Below, piece after piece: positions 1-11,081 of a stretch of 64,000 nucleotides of DNA (its first letter is position 1; each line of letters opens with the position of its first letter). The notes beneath the pieces were generated by a model. It saw only the letters and a list, made by a program, of their open reading frames with translations, was not told where the DNA came from and did not search any database. The translations under genes and the position numbers were made by a program. The stretch is from Pterobdella sp. o SKG-2022 (Eukaryota > Annelida > Clitellata > Hirudinida > Piscicolidae): assembly GCA_964035795.1 (NCBI GenBank), contig OZ038326.1, positions 957,803 through 1,021,802 on the forward strand, read 5' to 3'.

Positions 1-160
1 TACAATACACATACTTATCACACTGCCATGAGTTTGCTGATTTATTTTATAATAATAATAATAATTTACGAGGTTTATTATAGTGCTGTTTAACCCAGAG
101 AGTTTCAAGATCACTTGATATTTGTAAAATATTCTAATATAATAATAGGTTATAACAGCT

Positions 161-286
161 TAATATTTTTTGAAAAAACTAGTTTTTAGCCCTTTTCCAA
201 AGTCCTTCACTTTCCTAAGCCTTCCGGCAAGCCGTTCCACAAACTTGGACCTTCAAAATCAAACCTACGCTTTCCAATACTAGACA
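161..286 (-). mobile_element. Decayed LINE ORF2 C-terminal remnant
   Basis: The minus strand reads a short peptide with the pattern 'FEGPSLWNGLPEGLGK', then, after a one-base frame change, 'KVKDFGKGLKTSFFKKY' and a stop. A Trp-Asn-x-Leu-Pro core followed by a basic, Phe-rich tail is typical of the C-terminal end of many non-LTR retrotransposon ORF2 proteins. Only about 40 codons remain and the frame is broken. A chance match is possible. Confidence 0.4.
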
Positions 287-299
287 TTTATATCGGAGG

Positions 300-1514
300 A
301 TTATTAAGTAATTCTGTCGAAATTATATATATTTATTAGGGTTTTTAAATACTCTTTTTGCAAACTTAAATACATTTTATAGGTTTTATATTAGTTTTTC
401 GTTATGATATATTTTTGTAAAAACCTTCAAATAAAGTGATTATCATAGTTTGAATTCTATTCCTTCTATTGAACCCACGGTTTTAATTGTCTAAAATTTC
501 ATGATATTCACAGAATACATAAAATCAGAACAGCTAACTCAAAAAAATATTAACGTATACAATTAATGATCTTTAACACTATTTAAACTAACATAGTTGT
601 TATTAAATGCTATATATAACTCAATTTGTCATTGAATGTTATAGGTAACATAATTGCTGTTAAATGTTATATATAACATCATAGTTATTAGTTTTTACCC
701 TTGAACGAATCTTTGAAATTTTTTGCAACTGAGGTTCCACTGATTTCTTAGCTTAGAGTTCTCACGATGACGGCCATTTTGAATAATTTACTGTTGAAAA
801 TTTTATTAGGACACTTATGAGAACCTCTTGAAACGTTTTCTGCGTATGCCAATAGGTTAATATAGACGTGTAAAATTTCCTTGAAAAAGTTCATGATAGT
901 ACACGGCTTTTGTAAATCAAAACAATTTTAAATTAAAATTTGAAAAATATAAAATAATGAAGCTACAGGGATAATCACAATCAGCTGAAATATCGGACGG
1001 TTGTATGAAACATAACTGGGTATATAAAACTTAAAATTAAAAATATCTCTTATATATGTAACAAGAAATTTCAAAAAATTGGAGAACAAAATGATTTTGC
1101 AAAGTTTCAATGAAGTGCATGAAAAATCAAATTTCAAGTGACTTTTAACTCAACGTGCCAAATTGTACCTTTATTTATAATAGTTATATGGGAAAAAATC
1201 GTTTAAAATAGGCTTAAAATGGTATTAAAGTTGCTTTTCTTTGCAATATATTGAACATTTATATAGTATAAAAAGATATTGGCTTATGAAAAAGATTTTT
1301 AAATTGTATAGACAAATAGTAGCCTCAAGATTCGTAAAAGTAATGTAGATTTCCTATGACAACGTATAAAACTATAAATTATCAAAAAAAAACACTTAAA
1401 AGCTAAATTTACCATAGAAGATTCAAGCCAAAATGGTTCATTCACACAATATGCTTATCACTACAGTTCACCATGGAAATAGAATAACATTTACAAGCTA
1501 GGTACTACCTCTGT
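300..1514. other. AT-rich intergenic region, no gene seen
   Basis: No exon-like reading frame with splice sites was found. Around 590-695 there is an imperfect direct repeat of about 60 bp ('aacatagttgttattaaatg' and 'aacataattgctgttaaatg'), each copy followed by a palindromic tatatata stretch. The open frame at 928-1137 is low-complexity and looks accidental. Confidence 0.5.
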
Positions 1515-2952
1515 TTATTTCCTAATCAACTTAGTCAAGGAATTTTTCATTTGTTTGCTCAGCTTGGCTAATTCAGCTATTCTTTTTCCTAAAAGTTGGT
1601 TTTCTATTTCTATCAACAGAGATTTTTTCTCCATTTCCACATACCTATCTTTCTGCAGTTGACGAGATCTGTAGTGAGATGAATGAAAGAATGTATGAAA
1701 CTATTAAAATTATCTTTAACTACAATATACTCAATTTTGAAAAAAAATATTCAAAACAATGTGCCTTTTAGAAGCGATATTGTTCTTTTTTCTTTTTTCT
1801 AGATAACTTTTTTTTTTTTTATTTTTAGCATTTGTTTCTTCCTTATCTTCAATTATATCTTTCTTTTTATTATGACTACTGCCATTATCTTTCGATGAAC
1901 TCGTTATTTTGTCAAATTCATCATCATCATCAACATTATCACTCAATGTTTCCAGCAAATTATCTTTATCGATTATTTCACGTGTAAATGTAACAAGATT
2001 TGTTGCAGTAAGACTCGTATTAGACGATAAAACAGATGGAATGGAAGGTTCGAAAAAAAGTTTTGATTCTTTGGAAGAAATTTTTAGTATATTCTCCTTA
2101 GTATTATTTGTTAAAAAAGATGTTATGTCAGTGATATTTGAGGTATTGATTGAATCAACATTCATGTTTGCATAGTTGTGGTCATGTATTAATGAATTTA
2201 TGTCGTTATTTACATTATATATGTCATATTCATAAACTCTATCACTGTCTGTAGTCTGAGCAATTAAATTATTTTTATTCTTGTCATCATTTTCATTGAT
2301 TAGTTTTGAAAGCTCTGAATTTTGAGGAAAATTTTCTAGTAGTGTGTCAAATAAGGTTATCTCATCAAAGTTTTCAATTTTTTCACAAAATGGTGTCAAA
2401 CACAAAATATTCTCAACTTTTGTGTTGTCTACTTTTCCTAGATTACTATTCTCAACAATATCTTTATCAAAACAAAAATTTGAAGTGGGAGCATAAAATG
2501 AGTTGAAAGGAGAATCATTAATGAATGTGTCCAAAGAAGTGTTGTCCATTAAAGGTATTGGCAAATGGAAAAGTGATGTTGACGTCACAGTTGTATTATC
2601 TTTAAGCATACTTCGAGAAAAGTCATTTTGTGCTTTAGTAACAAAGTTATTAGATAAATTGGAAAAAGCTGAAGTATTAACAGATGAATTATTTACAGCA
2701 AAATTGTTTTTTGGGTTATTTTCTATGTCACCATTTGTTGAAAAGTTGTCAAATAGGCCACCTTTCTTCTATACCAGGAGGAAAAGAATATTCAACAGAA
2801 GAACTGGGAGTAGAAAAAAACTCACTCATATTTTCCAAATAGATATGATCATCTATATTGGTGATTAAACCTTCAAAAGTATCAGGTTTTAAAGATATGT
2901 TATTTTCATGCTGACTTTCTAGCATATTGGAGATCAGATTTTTGTTTATCAT
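1515..2952 (-). CDS. bZIP transcription factor (PAR/C-EBP-like basic region)
   Basis: A nuclear DNA-binding dimeric regulator by family. Exon 1 (2952 down to 1765) encodes an Asn/Ser/Asp-rich activation-type region ending in a Lys-rich stretch and the start of the basic region ('KRKKNNIASKR'). Exon 2 (1668 down to 1515) continues with 'SRQLQKDRYVEMEKKS' and a leucine zipper of about 30 residues, then TAA. Joined, they match the bZIP signature N-x-A-A/S-x-x-S-R, closest in style to PAR, NFIL3 and C/EBP proteins. The intron (1764-1669) starts GC and ends AG, so it is a GC-AG intron. Within exon 1 the frame shifts by one base in a T run at 2763-2765: the N-terminal frame (2952-2749) ends in a stop, while the next frame is open well upstream of its first ATG at 2609. 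I read this as a homopolymer indel or sequencing error. A short intron there is less likely. The exact subfamily is not assigned. Confidence 0.75.
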
Positions 2953-3373
2953 TAAAAAAAACTAAAATGTAGGTTAATAAAACAGCAACTATTAACATAA
3001 ACTTTTATTTCAACAAACTACGTACAATAATTGCCAGATTTTTTATTTATCACAGAAAACTATTATGTGTTATAGATGAAAACTTTCTTAGACTACTAAG
3101 CAAACATTAAGAAGGGTACTTTAAAATTTAGATATATGTATAAATAATAAGAAAAAATTATGTATCAAATACATGTGGTTAACTCAAAATAATTATTTTA
3201 AAGAAAAAAAATTATTGAGCTTAGTAATAAACCACAATCGAATAAAAATATTTAATAATCGATTCTGTTTTTAAACAAATTTAGAAAGCAATTTGTGAAC
3301 AACACCTAATTACGATTAAAAAATTTCATTTGGTTCAAATTGTTATCAAATTTTGAAAACGATTTACCTGAAA
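2953..3373. promoter_or_regulatory. Divergent intergenic region, likely shared promoter
   Basis: Only 421 bp separate the start codon of the bZIP gene (minus strand) from that of GID8 (plus strand). No other coding signal lies between them, so both promoters must sit here or overlap the 5' ends. No clear TATA or factor-binding motif could be assigned in this A/T-rich stretch. Confidence 0.4.
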
Positions 3374-4773
3374 ATGGATTTTTCTAGCCCAAGTCCGATA
3401 TTTCATGAAAATTCATCTCAAAAAATAGTGAGAACAATTCTATTAGTTATCTTCATATTTCAATTAAAAATTAACTTACTACATTTTTTACCCATTTTAT
3501 TTTGTCAAAGTTCTCAGAAGAAGAGAAAGAATGGGAAGCGAAGGAAGCATTTATATCAAAAGAACAAATGGATAAAGCTATTATGAATTATCTTTTGAAT
3601 GGTTATTTAACTTTTGAAAGATTATTTAAATTTAGTTTTATTGTTGAATTATTTCTAGCTGGGTACAAAGAAGCTGCAGAGAAATTTAGTTTGGAGTCAG
3701 GGATAAAGATTGAAAAGTCTATGGGAGATTTAGAAAACCGCATATCAATAAAACGGCTGATTTTGAAAAGGGATATAATGGGAGCTATTTCTCATATTAA
3801 TCACATTTATCCTGAACTTTTAGAAAATAAAAAGAACCTATACTTTCGACTTTTAGTAAGCTGATATAAAACTCTATGCTTAACTAAACTAGCCTATTAA
3901 CAAAAACTATTTGAATCAAATCTTTTATTAACTGAATAATAATACAAAGCTTTTTGTAAGTTTAACTTACATGTGAGTTCAACTTATGAAAAGCTTCGTA
4001 TTATTATTCAGTTAATAAAAGTGTTTGATTCAAATAGTTTCTGATATAAAACCTTGATTAAAAAAATTAAATTATTATATTCATAGCTAATATTGTATTA
4101 TTCAGCAACAGCAAACTATAGAAATGATAAGAGATAAAAAACTGGCAGAAGCATTAGAATTTGCTCAAAAAAATCTAGTAGAAAAGGTTGATAAGTTTAT
4201 TAAATTTGTGAATCATTATTCACAAAAATTTTTTAATTTTTATATTCAATTTCAAAACTACTTTTTAAAAAATTTTTTCTAATAGTAAATAATTACAGGT
4301 GGTTGAAGATATAAATGTCCTACCCGAGGTAGAGCACACTCTTACTCTTCTTGCCTTTTCTGACCCTCTTTCTTCACCTTATGGGTATCTCCTACAACCA
4401 CTACATAGGCAAAAAGTAAACTAAAACTTTTTTCAATGTTTTTCATTTTAAGTTTTTAATGTAACATAAGATAAGAATACTACTTATAGTTTGATAATAT
4501 ATAATTTTAAAACTAGTATAAAAGAAAAATTGATCTATCTATAATATAATACAAATTTATTTGATATAAAATATAAAAAAATAAAATAATTCTTCTCAGG
4601 TTGCTATGGATGTTAATTTGGCAATCCTTTCATATTGCAATGAAGATGAAAACACAGAAATCAGCAGGCTGGTTCAAATGATAATCTGGGGACAAGATGA
4701 ACTTGAGGCAAGCAAAAGTGCCTACCCCAAAATGTCCAACATTGGAGAAGCAGTATTAGATAAAACCACTTAA
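3374..4773 (+). CDS. GID8: GID8/TWA1, CTLH E3 ubiquitin ligase scaffold subunit
   Basis: GID8 is a scaffold subunit of the GID/CTLH RING ubiquitin ligase, where LisH, CTLH and CRA modules hold the complex together. Six exons (3374-3427, 3511-3601, 3659-3855, 4106-4186, 4299-4415, 4600-4773) join in frame to 237 codons plus stop, close to the family's usual 228 or so. Visible segments: 'IMNYLLNAGYKEAAEKF' (LisH, about residues 33-50); an acidic stretch with 'GDLENRISIKRLILKRDI' (CTLH start, about 60-80); 'HINHIYPELL' (about 85-95); 'KLAEALEFAQKNL' (about 125-137); and a CRA region with 'HTLTLLAFSDP' and 'LLQPLHRQK'. The C-terminal exon has 'WGQDELEASKSAYPKM', matching human 'WAQNELDQKKVKYPKM'. 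All introns are GT-AG, the smallest 57 bp. The start is the first ATG of the only exon that joins in phase. Confidence 0.93.
3904..4040. repeat. Fold-back (inverted repeat) element in GID8 intron 3
   Basis: Arms of about 58 bp (roughly 3904-3962 and 3981-4040) are inverted copies of each other with only a few mismatches, separated by about 18 bp. The left arm begins 'aaactatttgaatcaaat' and the right arm ends 'atttgattcaaatagttt'. This is the form of a MITE or other fold-back element, and an intronic transcript would make a long hairpin. A 12-bp direct repeat 'ctgatataaaac' occurs at 3861-3872 and 4041-4052, but the left copy does not touch the arm, so it is not a clean target-site duplication. 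Confidence 0.8.
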
Positions 4774-5233
4774 TTGTGGAATTTGAATATTTCATAAATA
4801 TAGTTTTTGTCTCTATTTTTATGATGTCTTAAAAAACAAATTTTAGGCAATTATTCTTAGAGTTTTGATATAGAATTTAAATTACTTTCAAGTTTAATTT
4901 TTTAAATTTTTAAGAATGTTTTTTATACTTCGGGATTTACTGTTAGAAAATAAGTCATGAAAATATTTTTGATGTTTTTAAAACAGCCATATAACAAGTT
5001 TTCGTGCAAAAAAATTATCAATTTAGCCTTGTTTGCTCGAAAGATTTTTATGGTGCATTTCTGAGTTCAATGAAAAAATATTTTATAACTTAAATAGCAG
5101 AAATTAGTGTTAACTGAAAATTCACTTTTTGTAACATTTATCGCATGCGCGTTGTTTGTTTAATTTCTACGTTATCAAACTAGTAATAACATTTAAATTT
5201 CTAAAACAAAAAACTAAAGCATTAGCATCCGAT
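4774..5233. other. Intergenic, no gene seen
   Basis: This stretch holds the GID8 3' flank and the UBE2G1 5' flank. It is AT-rich with stops in all frames. No repeat or RNA gene was recognised. Confidence 0.5.
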
Positions 5234-7789
5234 ATGACAACAACTTCTCAAGGGGCTCTGTTACTTAAAAAACAATTACTTGGTTAGCACTTCATACTTA
5301 TTTTTGTCCCAATAACTCGTCCACATTTCTTTATTTGAACATTATTTCATTTAATTTGTTAAGTTGGCAGATAAAAATTGAATAATTTTCACTCGAAGTC
5401 ATTTTAAAATATATTAAAGGCGGTAGGCTCACTCAAGTTCATATTAGTTCGTGCTGGTTTTTGCCAAGCGTTTTAATCAAGAAAAAATTGAAGCATTAAT
5501 GAAGTTCTAGATGTTTTTCAGAAATTCTTTGGTTCATTAGTTATTTAAAAAGTGAATTGAGTAGTTATAATACATTCCAACTTTATACCTAAGCTGAATT
5601 TAATCCTGATTTCAAAATTATCACTATGTATATACATTATTGGCTTTATGAATATTTTCATCAAAAACTGAAAGTTTTTTTTTAAATAGGGAGAAATTTT
5701 TTTTTAATGTTCATTTAATAGTAGTTTAGATAGGCAGTAGTTGCCTTTTGACTCAACTAAAAAGAATTTGGTTTTGTGCTTAAAAATTAGATATTTTCTG
5801 AGACTTTTGTTCAGAATTTTGTTCAATAAAGATGGATGTAGTTCAACACCACATCTGACATGAACCCACACAATGCACTTCACTCATGCCACAGAGCTGA
5901 ACAAACACCCTGTGGAGGGTTTCTCGGCAGGAGTGATAAATGATGAAGACCTCTTCAAGTGGGAAGTTCTCGTCATCGGACCTCCTGACACCTTCTTGTT
6001 TGTTTATTATTATTTTTTTTTATTGTAGTTGTTATTTCAATTCTATTATTTTTTGTTCATTGTTGTTATTGTTATTACATAAATTATTTTCTCTTCTATT
6101 TCCACTTCAATGAAACCAACCACACCAACAGCGAAGGTGGATTTTTTAAAGCCCATCTCACTTTCCCTCCCGAATATCCCCAAAAGCCACCCACTATGAA
6201 ATTCATCTCTGAAATATGGCATCCTAACAGTGAGTATATTTTTATGCTTTTAATAAAAAATATAACACCACTCATAACACTGGTGTTATTAATTTGATTA
6301 ATAAAAATAATTTAAAGGTTGAATGCAATCTATATAAGTGACCAAAAAGGCGTAAAACGACAATAATAATAATATCAATAATAATAACAAAAACAATAAT
6401 AAAAATGGCATTCATCAAATAGCTAAAAATTAATAAAACCTGTCCAAAATTTTATTTAATACTTTTATCGAAGCAGTTTAAAAATCCATAATCTTTATTA
6501 AGTTTACCCTCATCATAAAATGTCAAAAGTTATTCAAAATATGTTTAATGCTTCTATACTTAATGATGTCTTTGAATAATCCAATACAAATCCTTCAACT
6601 TATCAAATATGTATCCTTCAAACAATCCAATCTACACCTCAGTTTCAAAGACTGGTGACGTTTGCATATCTATCCTCCACGACCCAGGTATGCCCTTTTG
6701 AGGGTTGTTGGTGTTTTAACATTTTGTAAGTCACAAGCATTATATACTGCAGTGGTAATGTTTTGTTGAGCATAGTTCACGTTTTTTATTTTTCATCTTA
6801 TTTATTTTTTTTTTTTGCTCACGTTAACTACTCATTCGTTTGTGTTTTTAACATTGTGTATTCAACAAACAATATTCGGCTATAGTTTTAAACTAAATAT
6901 TAACGCTGTTATGCTTTTGCATAGACGAGGATAAATCAATACTGTAAATAGCTATTTATAAATATGAATATTCATGAATATTCCAAGTTCTATAAATAAT
7001 TGGCTAGATGTATCGAGTAAGCAGGTATAAATAACTAAAAATAGCTACTAATATTTTCAAGTCTAGAATGCATACTTCTAATGTAGGCCTATTAGAACAT
7101 CCTTCTCATACAAACTATATTTAGCCATCCTACCAATCAACTCATTCTAAACAATTTTTTCAAAATTACGTTTTTATTTTTATTTTTTTTATGATCAAGC
7201 TGAAAAGTTCAGGGTATAACTTCCGCTTCCAAAAGTGTAATGGGGAGATATTCATTCCACACAAACCATAACTAACCGTCAAAAACCACTCAACCGCTTA
7301 CATAATCGTCCCCTCACTAAGAGCGTAGTGTAATTTATTCAAAAAACCCATCTAAACAATCCAATAAAACGCAGGCGAAGATAAGTTCGGTTATGAGAGG
7401 CCAGAGGAGCGCTGGCTACCCATCCACACAGTCGAAACCATTATGGTCAGTGTCATCTCCATGCTAACCGACCCCAACGATGAATCCCCTGCCAATATTG
7501 ACGCTGCCGTTAGTTTGCAATGTTGAGCTTGAGAATATGTGTATATATATTGGTATAAAGGTGTATGTGAGGTAAACTGTAAGTTAATTGGCTACAGGAA
7601 AAGTAAAATATTAAAAACTCTATATAAAGTTAATAATTAAAATTATCGTGAATAATTTTCAAAAAATTTGGCGCTCATAAGACTTGACGCAATGTAATTT
7701 TGCAGAAAGAATGGCGGGAATCAAAAGAAGAATTTAAAAAAAAAGTGGCACACTGCGTCAAGAAAAGCCAAGAGGCAGCGTTTGATTGA
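5234..7789 (+). CDS. UBE2G1: Ubiquitin-conjugating enzyme E2 G1
   Basis: An E2 enzyme that carries ubiquitin as a thioester and builds chains, mainly Lys48-linked in the mammalian protein, in the cytosol. Six exons (5234-5282, 5895-5997, 6132-6229, 6643-6687, 7375-7508, 7706-7789) join to exactly 170 codons plus stop, the length of human UBE2G1. Visible are '[13 protein letters not shown]' (residues 17-29), '[11 protein letters not shown]', the HPN motif (81-83) and the active-site cysteine in 'GDVCISIL' (Cys91). They are followed by the acidic loop '[17 protein letters not shown]', which marks the UBE2G/Cdc34/UBE2R class. The last exon ends '[11 protein letters not shown]'. All introns are GT-AG. 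The first intron is 612 bp and the fourth 687 bp. No key residue is missing and I expect a working enzyme. Confidence 0.96.
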
Positions 7790-7792
7790 TGT

Positions 7793-7798
7793 AATAAA
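7793..7798 (+). terminator. Possible polyadenylation signal of UBE2G1
   Basis: A canonical AATAAA starts three bases after the TGA stop of UBE2G1. If used, the 3' UTR would be only tens of bases long. No transcript evidence is available. Confidence 0.4.
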
Positions 7799-9304
7799 AT
7801 AAGTTTATTATTGTTATTCTTATTACTATAAAAAATCTAGTATAAAACAATAATGGATTCATTAATTTTTTATTGATAATAATTTTTTAAAATAAATAAT
7901 ATATATTTTATATATTTTTGTTGATTTTTTTCATATTTTTTCTGATATAGCTCTAACATAATAATCACATATACAACTTTTCCAGTCTTCCATAAGGGGG
8001 CCTAATGAAATTACTAACTAAAATACGGATTAATAAAAAATGGAAAAATATATAACGCGTTTTACTGAGAGTTTTTGAAGTTGCAATTGATTGCGTTTGA
8101 ATACAATTCACCTTTATGTTTGTGCTCCAGCTCAATTTTAACTTATTATTATATGTCTAAATCAATTAAAAATTGTATTAAGTTAATTTTTAATATATAC
8201 GTTAAAATTGTTTTATATATAAACGTTTGAAGAATTGCTCGTTTAATCGCACCAAAATACCATATCTTAGAACTTATGAAGATCGATAATACTGTAGCGT
8301 TTGACTCTATTTCCCTATATATATTGCCTTCATGTATTTTATCAGTTCTGTTTTGACCTGATTCTAAATTTAAATTTTCATTAATAATTCTACTATAATT
8401 ACTGTTATAATTGGAATTCAGCATTATAATTAAAATTACTATTTATTTCATAAGTGTTGCTATTTACTTTGTATGAGCTATGGTTCTCAGTATCTACTTT
8501 ATTTCATTTATAGCCAGTATCTCGATAATTCTTCTAGAGGTTTTGAATTAATAATTATTAAAAGAATTTAGTATTTTTGATAATAACGATAATGATAATA
8601 TAAAATGAGTTTAATAATTTATATTATTATTATTATAACGTGTATCTAGGTAAAGATTTAGAGTACCTATTTCTATATATTTTGTGTATAGTATTCGAGT
8701 GGAAATATTATTCTGTTGTATCAGGTATCGTTACAATAATACTTGTCTTTAAATAAATGAATGACAGTTTTGAGTTGTCACAACAAAATTTATGAACAGC
8801 AGGATTTGATTTAAAAATTAAACATGCTTTTCAAACAAAAATTTGAGTTTTAACAAAAAAGTAACAACTTGGAAGTGTTGAACAATATTGAAGCATGCAA
8901 AAATCAAAATATGATCTTTATAGTGATTTTACGCCAAGAGAGAGTGTATGGTGCATTTCTGCAGCGAGATTCAGTCATAAAATGCGGTCTTGAGTTAATC
9001 AAAATATGGTGAAAAGCAGGCATTACAATATCAAAGTCTTTTGAAGAATGAATCTCAGGTTCAGAAAGATGTTTTAATAAAGAATTTTATTGATAAATCG
9101 TAGCATACAATATAAGAATTTTCTGGGAGAAATGAAAACAAGACAATGTAAGGATAACTTCAGGTCATAAAAATAAATACTAGTTTAAAAAAGTCCGAAA
9201 CAGAAAATTAAATATTAATTCTCATAACTTTAAAAAAAGAGTGAATTTGAAGGTTTTACGTTGATAAAAAACTAAAAACACCAAAAACTATTTTCAGAAG
9301 TGTT
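7799..9304. other. AT-rich intergenic region, no gene seen
   Basis: The stretch is A/T-rich with runs such as (ATT)n near 8625. The minus-strand open frame at 8149-8424 has no splice partners or recognisable domain and looks accidental. Nothing else was found. Confidence 0.5.
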
Positions 9305-10490
9305 TCAGTCCATTACGGGGATAGAAATTTTCAACGTTTTTGCGTCAATCTTGTTACATTGTATAGCGTCCTTGAGACCGCTTCTAGGAATTTTATACAT
9401 TTTGACAAATCTTAGTTTTTCTCGAACTGTAAGTTCGCAGTTTTCAATTTTTCCATCATTTTCCACTTTCCTGCCATTATCATCACTGCTATATTTCGTG
9501 TTAGAAGCGTTACTACTAATGATTTCTGTTATAAAAATGATGTTGTTTTGAGATAAAACTTTAATATTAGCCATTAATTGATTTTCAGGAAGTTTAACTA
9601 TTATTTCATAATTATCTTCATCTATAGAATCTACATTAAAATTTTGGTTATTTCCATTCAAATTATCCATCCATCCATTTTCACTTCTCATTCTCTTCCT
9701 ATTTATCTCTTCGCTCACGGTTTTTCTTGGCGTGTGAATAAAAGCTTTGGTCTCTTGTTTTGAGTCTTTTTCCTCTTCAGTGAGACTTTCAGCAAAATAT
9801 ATCAACGGAACCTATGAAGGTCATCAAAAAATCATTTATAAAAAAAATTTTTAAATTATCTTTTGCCATATAGATCAAACTATATTTTATACAAATCTAC
9901 CGACATGAGCTTCTCGAGAATATTCTATCAAATATTTTCAGACACTCACATAAACACAAACCTCAATCTTTAGCAGCCCCATGACGTCAACACGGTGTCT
10001 GACGTCATATATATCGCAGAATCGTGGCAGTCTGAAGCATTTTTTTAAGGACTTGCTCACTTTGTTTTTGAATCCCCTCTCCACAGCTTCTACCACCAAA
10101 AGTCTGTGTAAATATTACGGCGGTTTGTAGTTTATTGTATATATTATTTTAAAGTATTATTATAGATTTATATAGCTTCGATAGAGAAAGTTAATCAAAA
10201 GTTCAAATATTGAAAAAAAAGAAAAAAGCCAAGAAAAAACTAAGAATGGATTCAAGCCACAAACACACACACACACACACACAAACATATNNNNNNNNNN
10301 NNNNNNNNNNNNNNNNNNNNNNNNNNNNNNNNNNNNNNNNNNNNNNNNNNNNNNNNNNNNNNNNNNNNNNNNNNNNNNNNNNNNNNNNNNNNNNNNNNNN
10401 NNNNNNNNNNNNNNNNNNNNNNNNNNNNNNNNNNNNNNNNNNNNNNNNNNNNNNNNNNNNNNNNNNNNNNNNNNNNNNNNNNNNNNNNNN

Positions 10491-10529
<39 letters not shown>

Positions 10530-11081
10530 GTTTGAAAACTGACTCACATACAAGCGGAGGTCTGTGAGACTCAGGCGGAAGGAACTTAAATCCACCCACG
10601 CTTTATACACCGCAAACCCTGATGCTACCTCCACCCTCGGTTCAAGGATGATAGCTTTGTATAGCTTGTGTTTCATCTTATCTCTTGAGATGCCTTCAGA
10701 TGCTTCTGAGGAATCTTGAGATGAAAGATTGTCTCTTAAGATGTATTCGTGTGTTGTGAATGATTTCCTACTCGATCTTCTGTTTGTGCTGTGTTCTTCA
10801 TGCTTCATTTCATTTAAGGTTTTTTTCTTTTCACAATATTCCATCCTCATTTTATCCAAGTCTTTTAACACATCTTCCTCCAGATAATTATTTTCTTCGA
10901 TGCTTATACTCTTGGCTTTATGGTCCCAGCCATCGATAGATTCATACATAGATTTTATGGGTGAGCGAAGGTTTTTTCTGTGCTCGTCCAAGTCAAACTC
11001 CTCAAAATTTCCTCTAGATTGGAGGTTTTTTTCGATAAAAACATCATTATCCTCAAAGTCATGAATATTGTTCTGCGTCAT
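9305..11081 (-). CDS. Small heat-shock protein with two alpha-crystallin domains
   Basis: An ATP-independent holdase chaperone by family. Three exons (11081-10552, 10103-9962, 9811-9305) join in frame to 392 codons plus stop. About 140 N-terminal residues are charged and Ser-rich. The first alpha-crystallin domain spans about 145-230: 'VYKAWVDLSSFRLSLTDL', then 'CFRLPRFCDIYDVRHRVDV' and 'GLLKIEVP', the family's strand-and-LP pattern. The second spans about 290-390: 'YEIIVKLPENQLMANIKVL', a Ser/Asp-rich linker, 'YKIPRSGLKDAIQC' and 'KTLKISIPV'. Two such domains in one chain is the form of flatworm p40/Tsp36 proteins (about 315-355 aa). The donor of intron 1 is read as GTATGTG at 10551. The alternative GTGAGT at 10547 would shift the frame into a stop. 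Intron 1 holds a (CA)n tract and a 200-N gap, so an extra exon there cannot be excluded. Confidence 0.8.
10261..10527. repeat. (CA)n microsatellite interrupted by a 200-N gap
   Basis: CA dinucleotides flank a gap of exactly 200 N (10291-10490) on both sides, so the assembly broke inside the microsatellite. The true length is unknown. Open frames crossing the N run are artefacts. Confidence 0.95.

Noticed and set aside
3861..4052. 12-bp direct repeat as target-site duplication of the fold-back element
   Set aside because: The left copy is about 31 bp from the arm, so it cannot be a simple insertion duplication.
10160..10599. Open frames across the first N run, rich in Cys-Val or Thr-His
   Set aside because: They are the (CA)n microsatellite translated through unknown bases.
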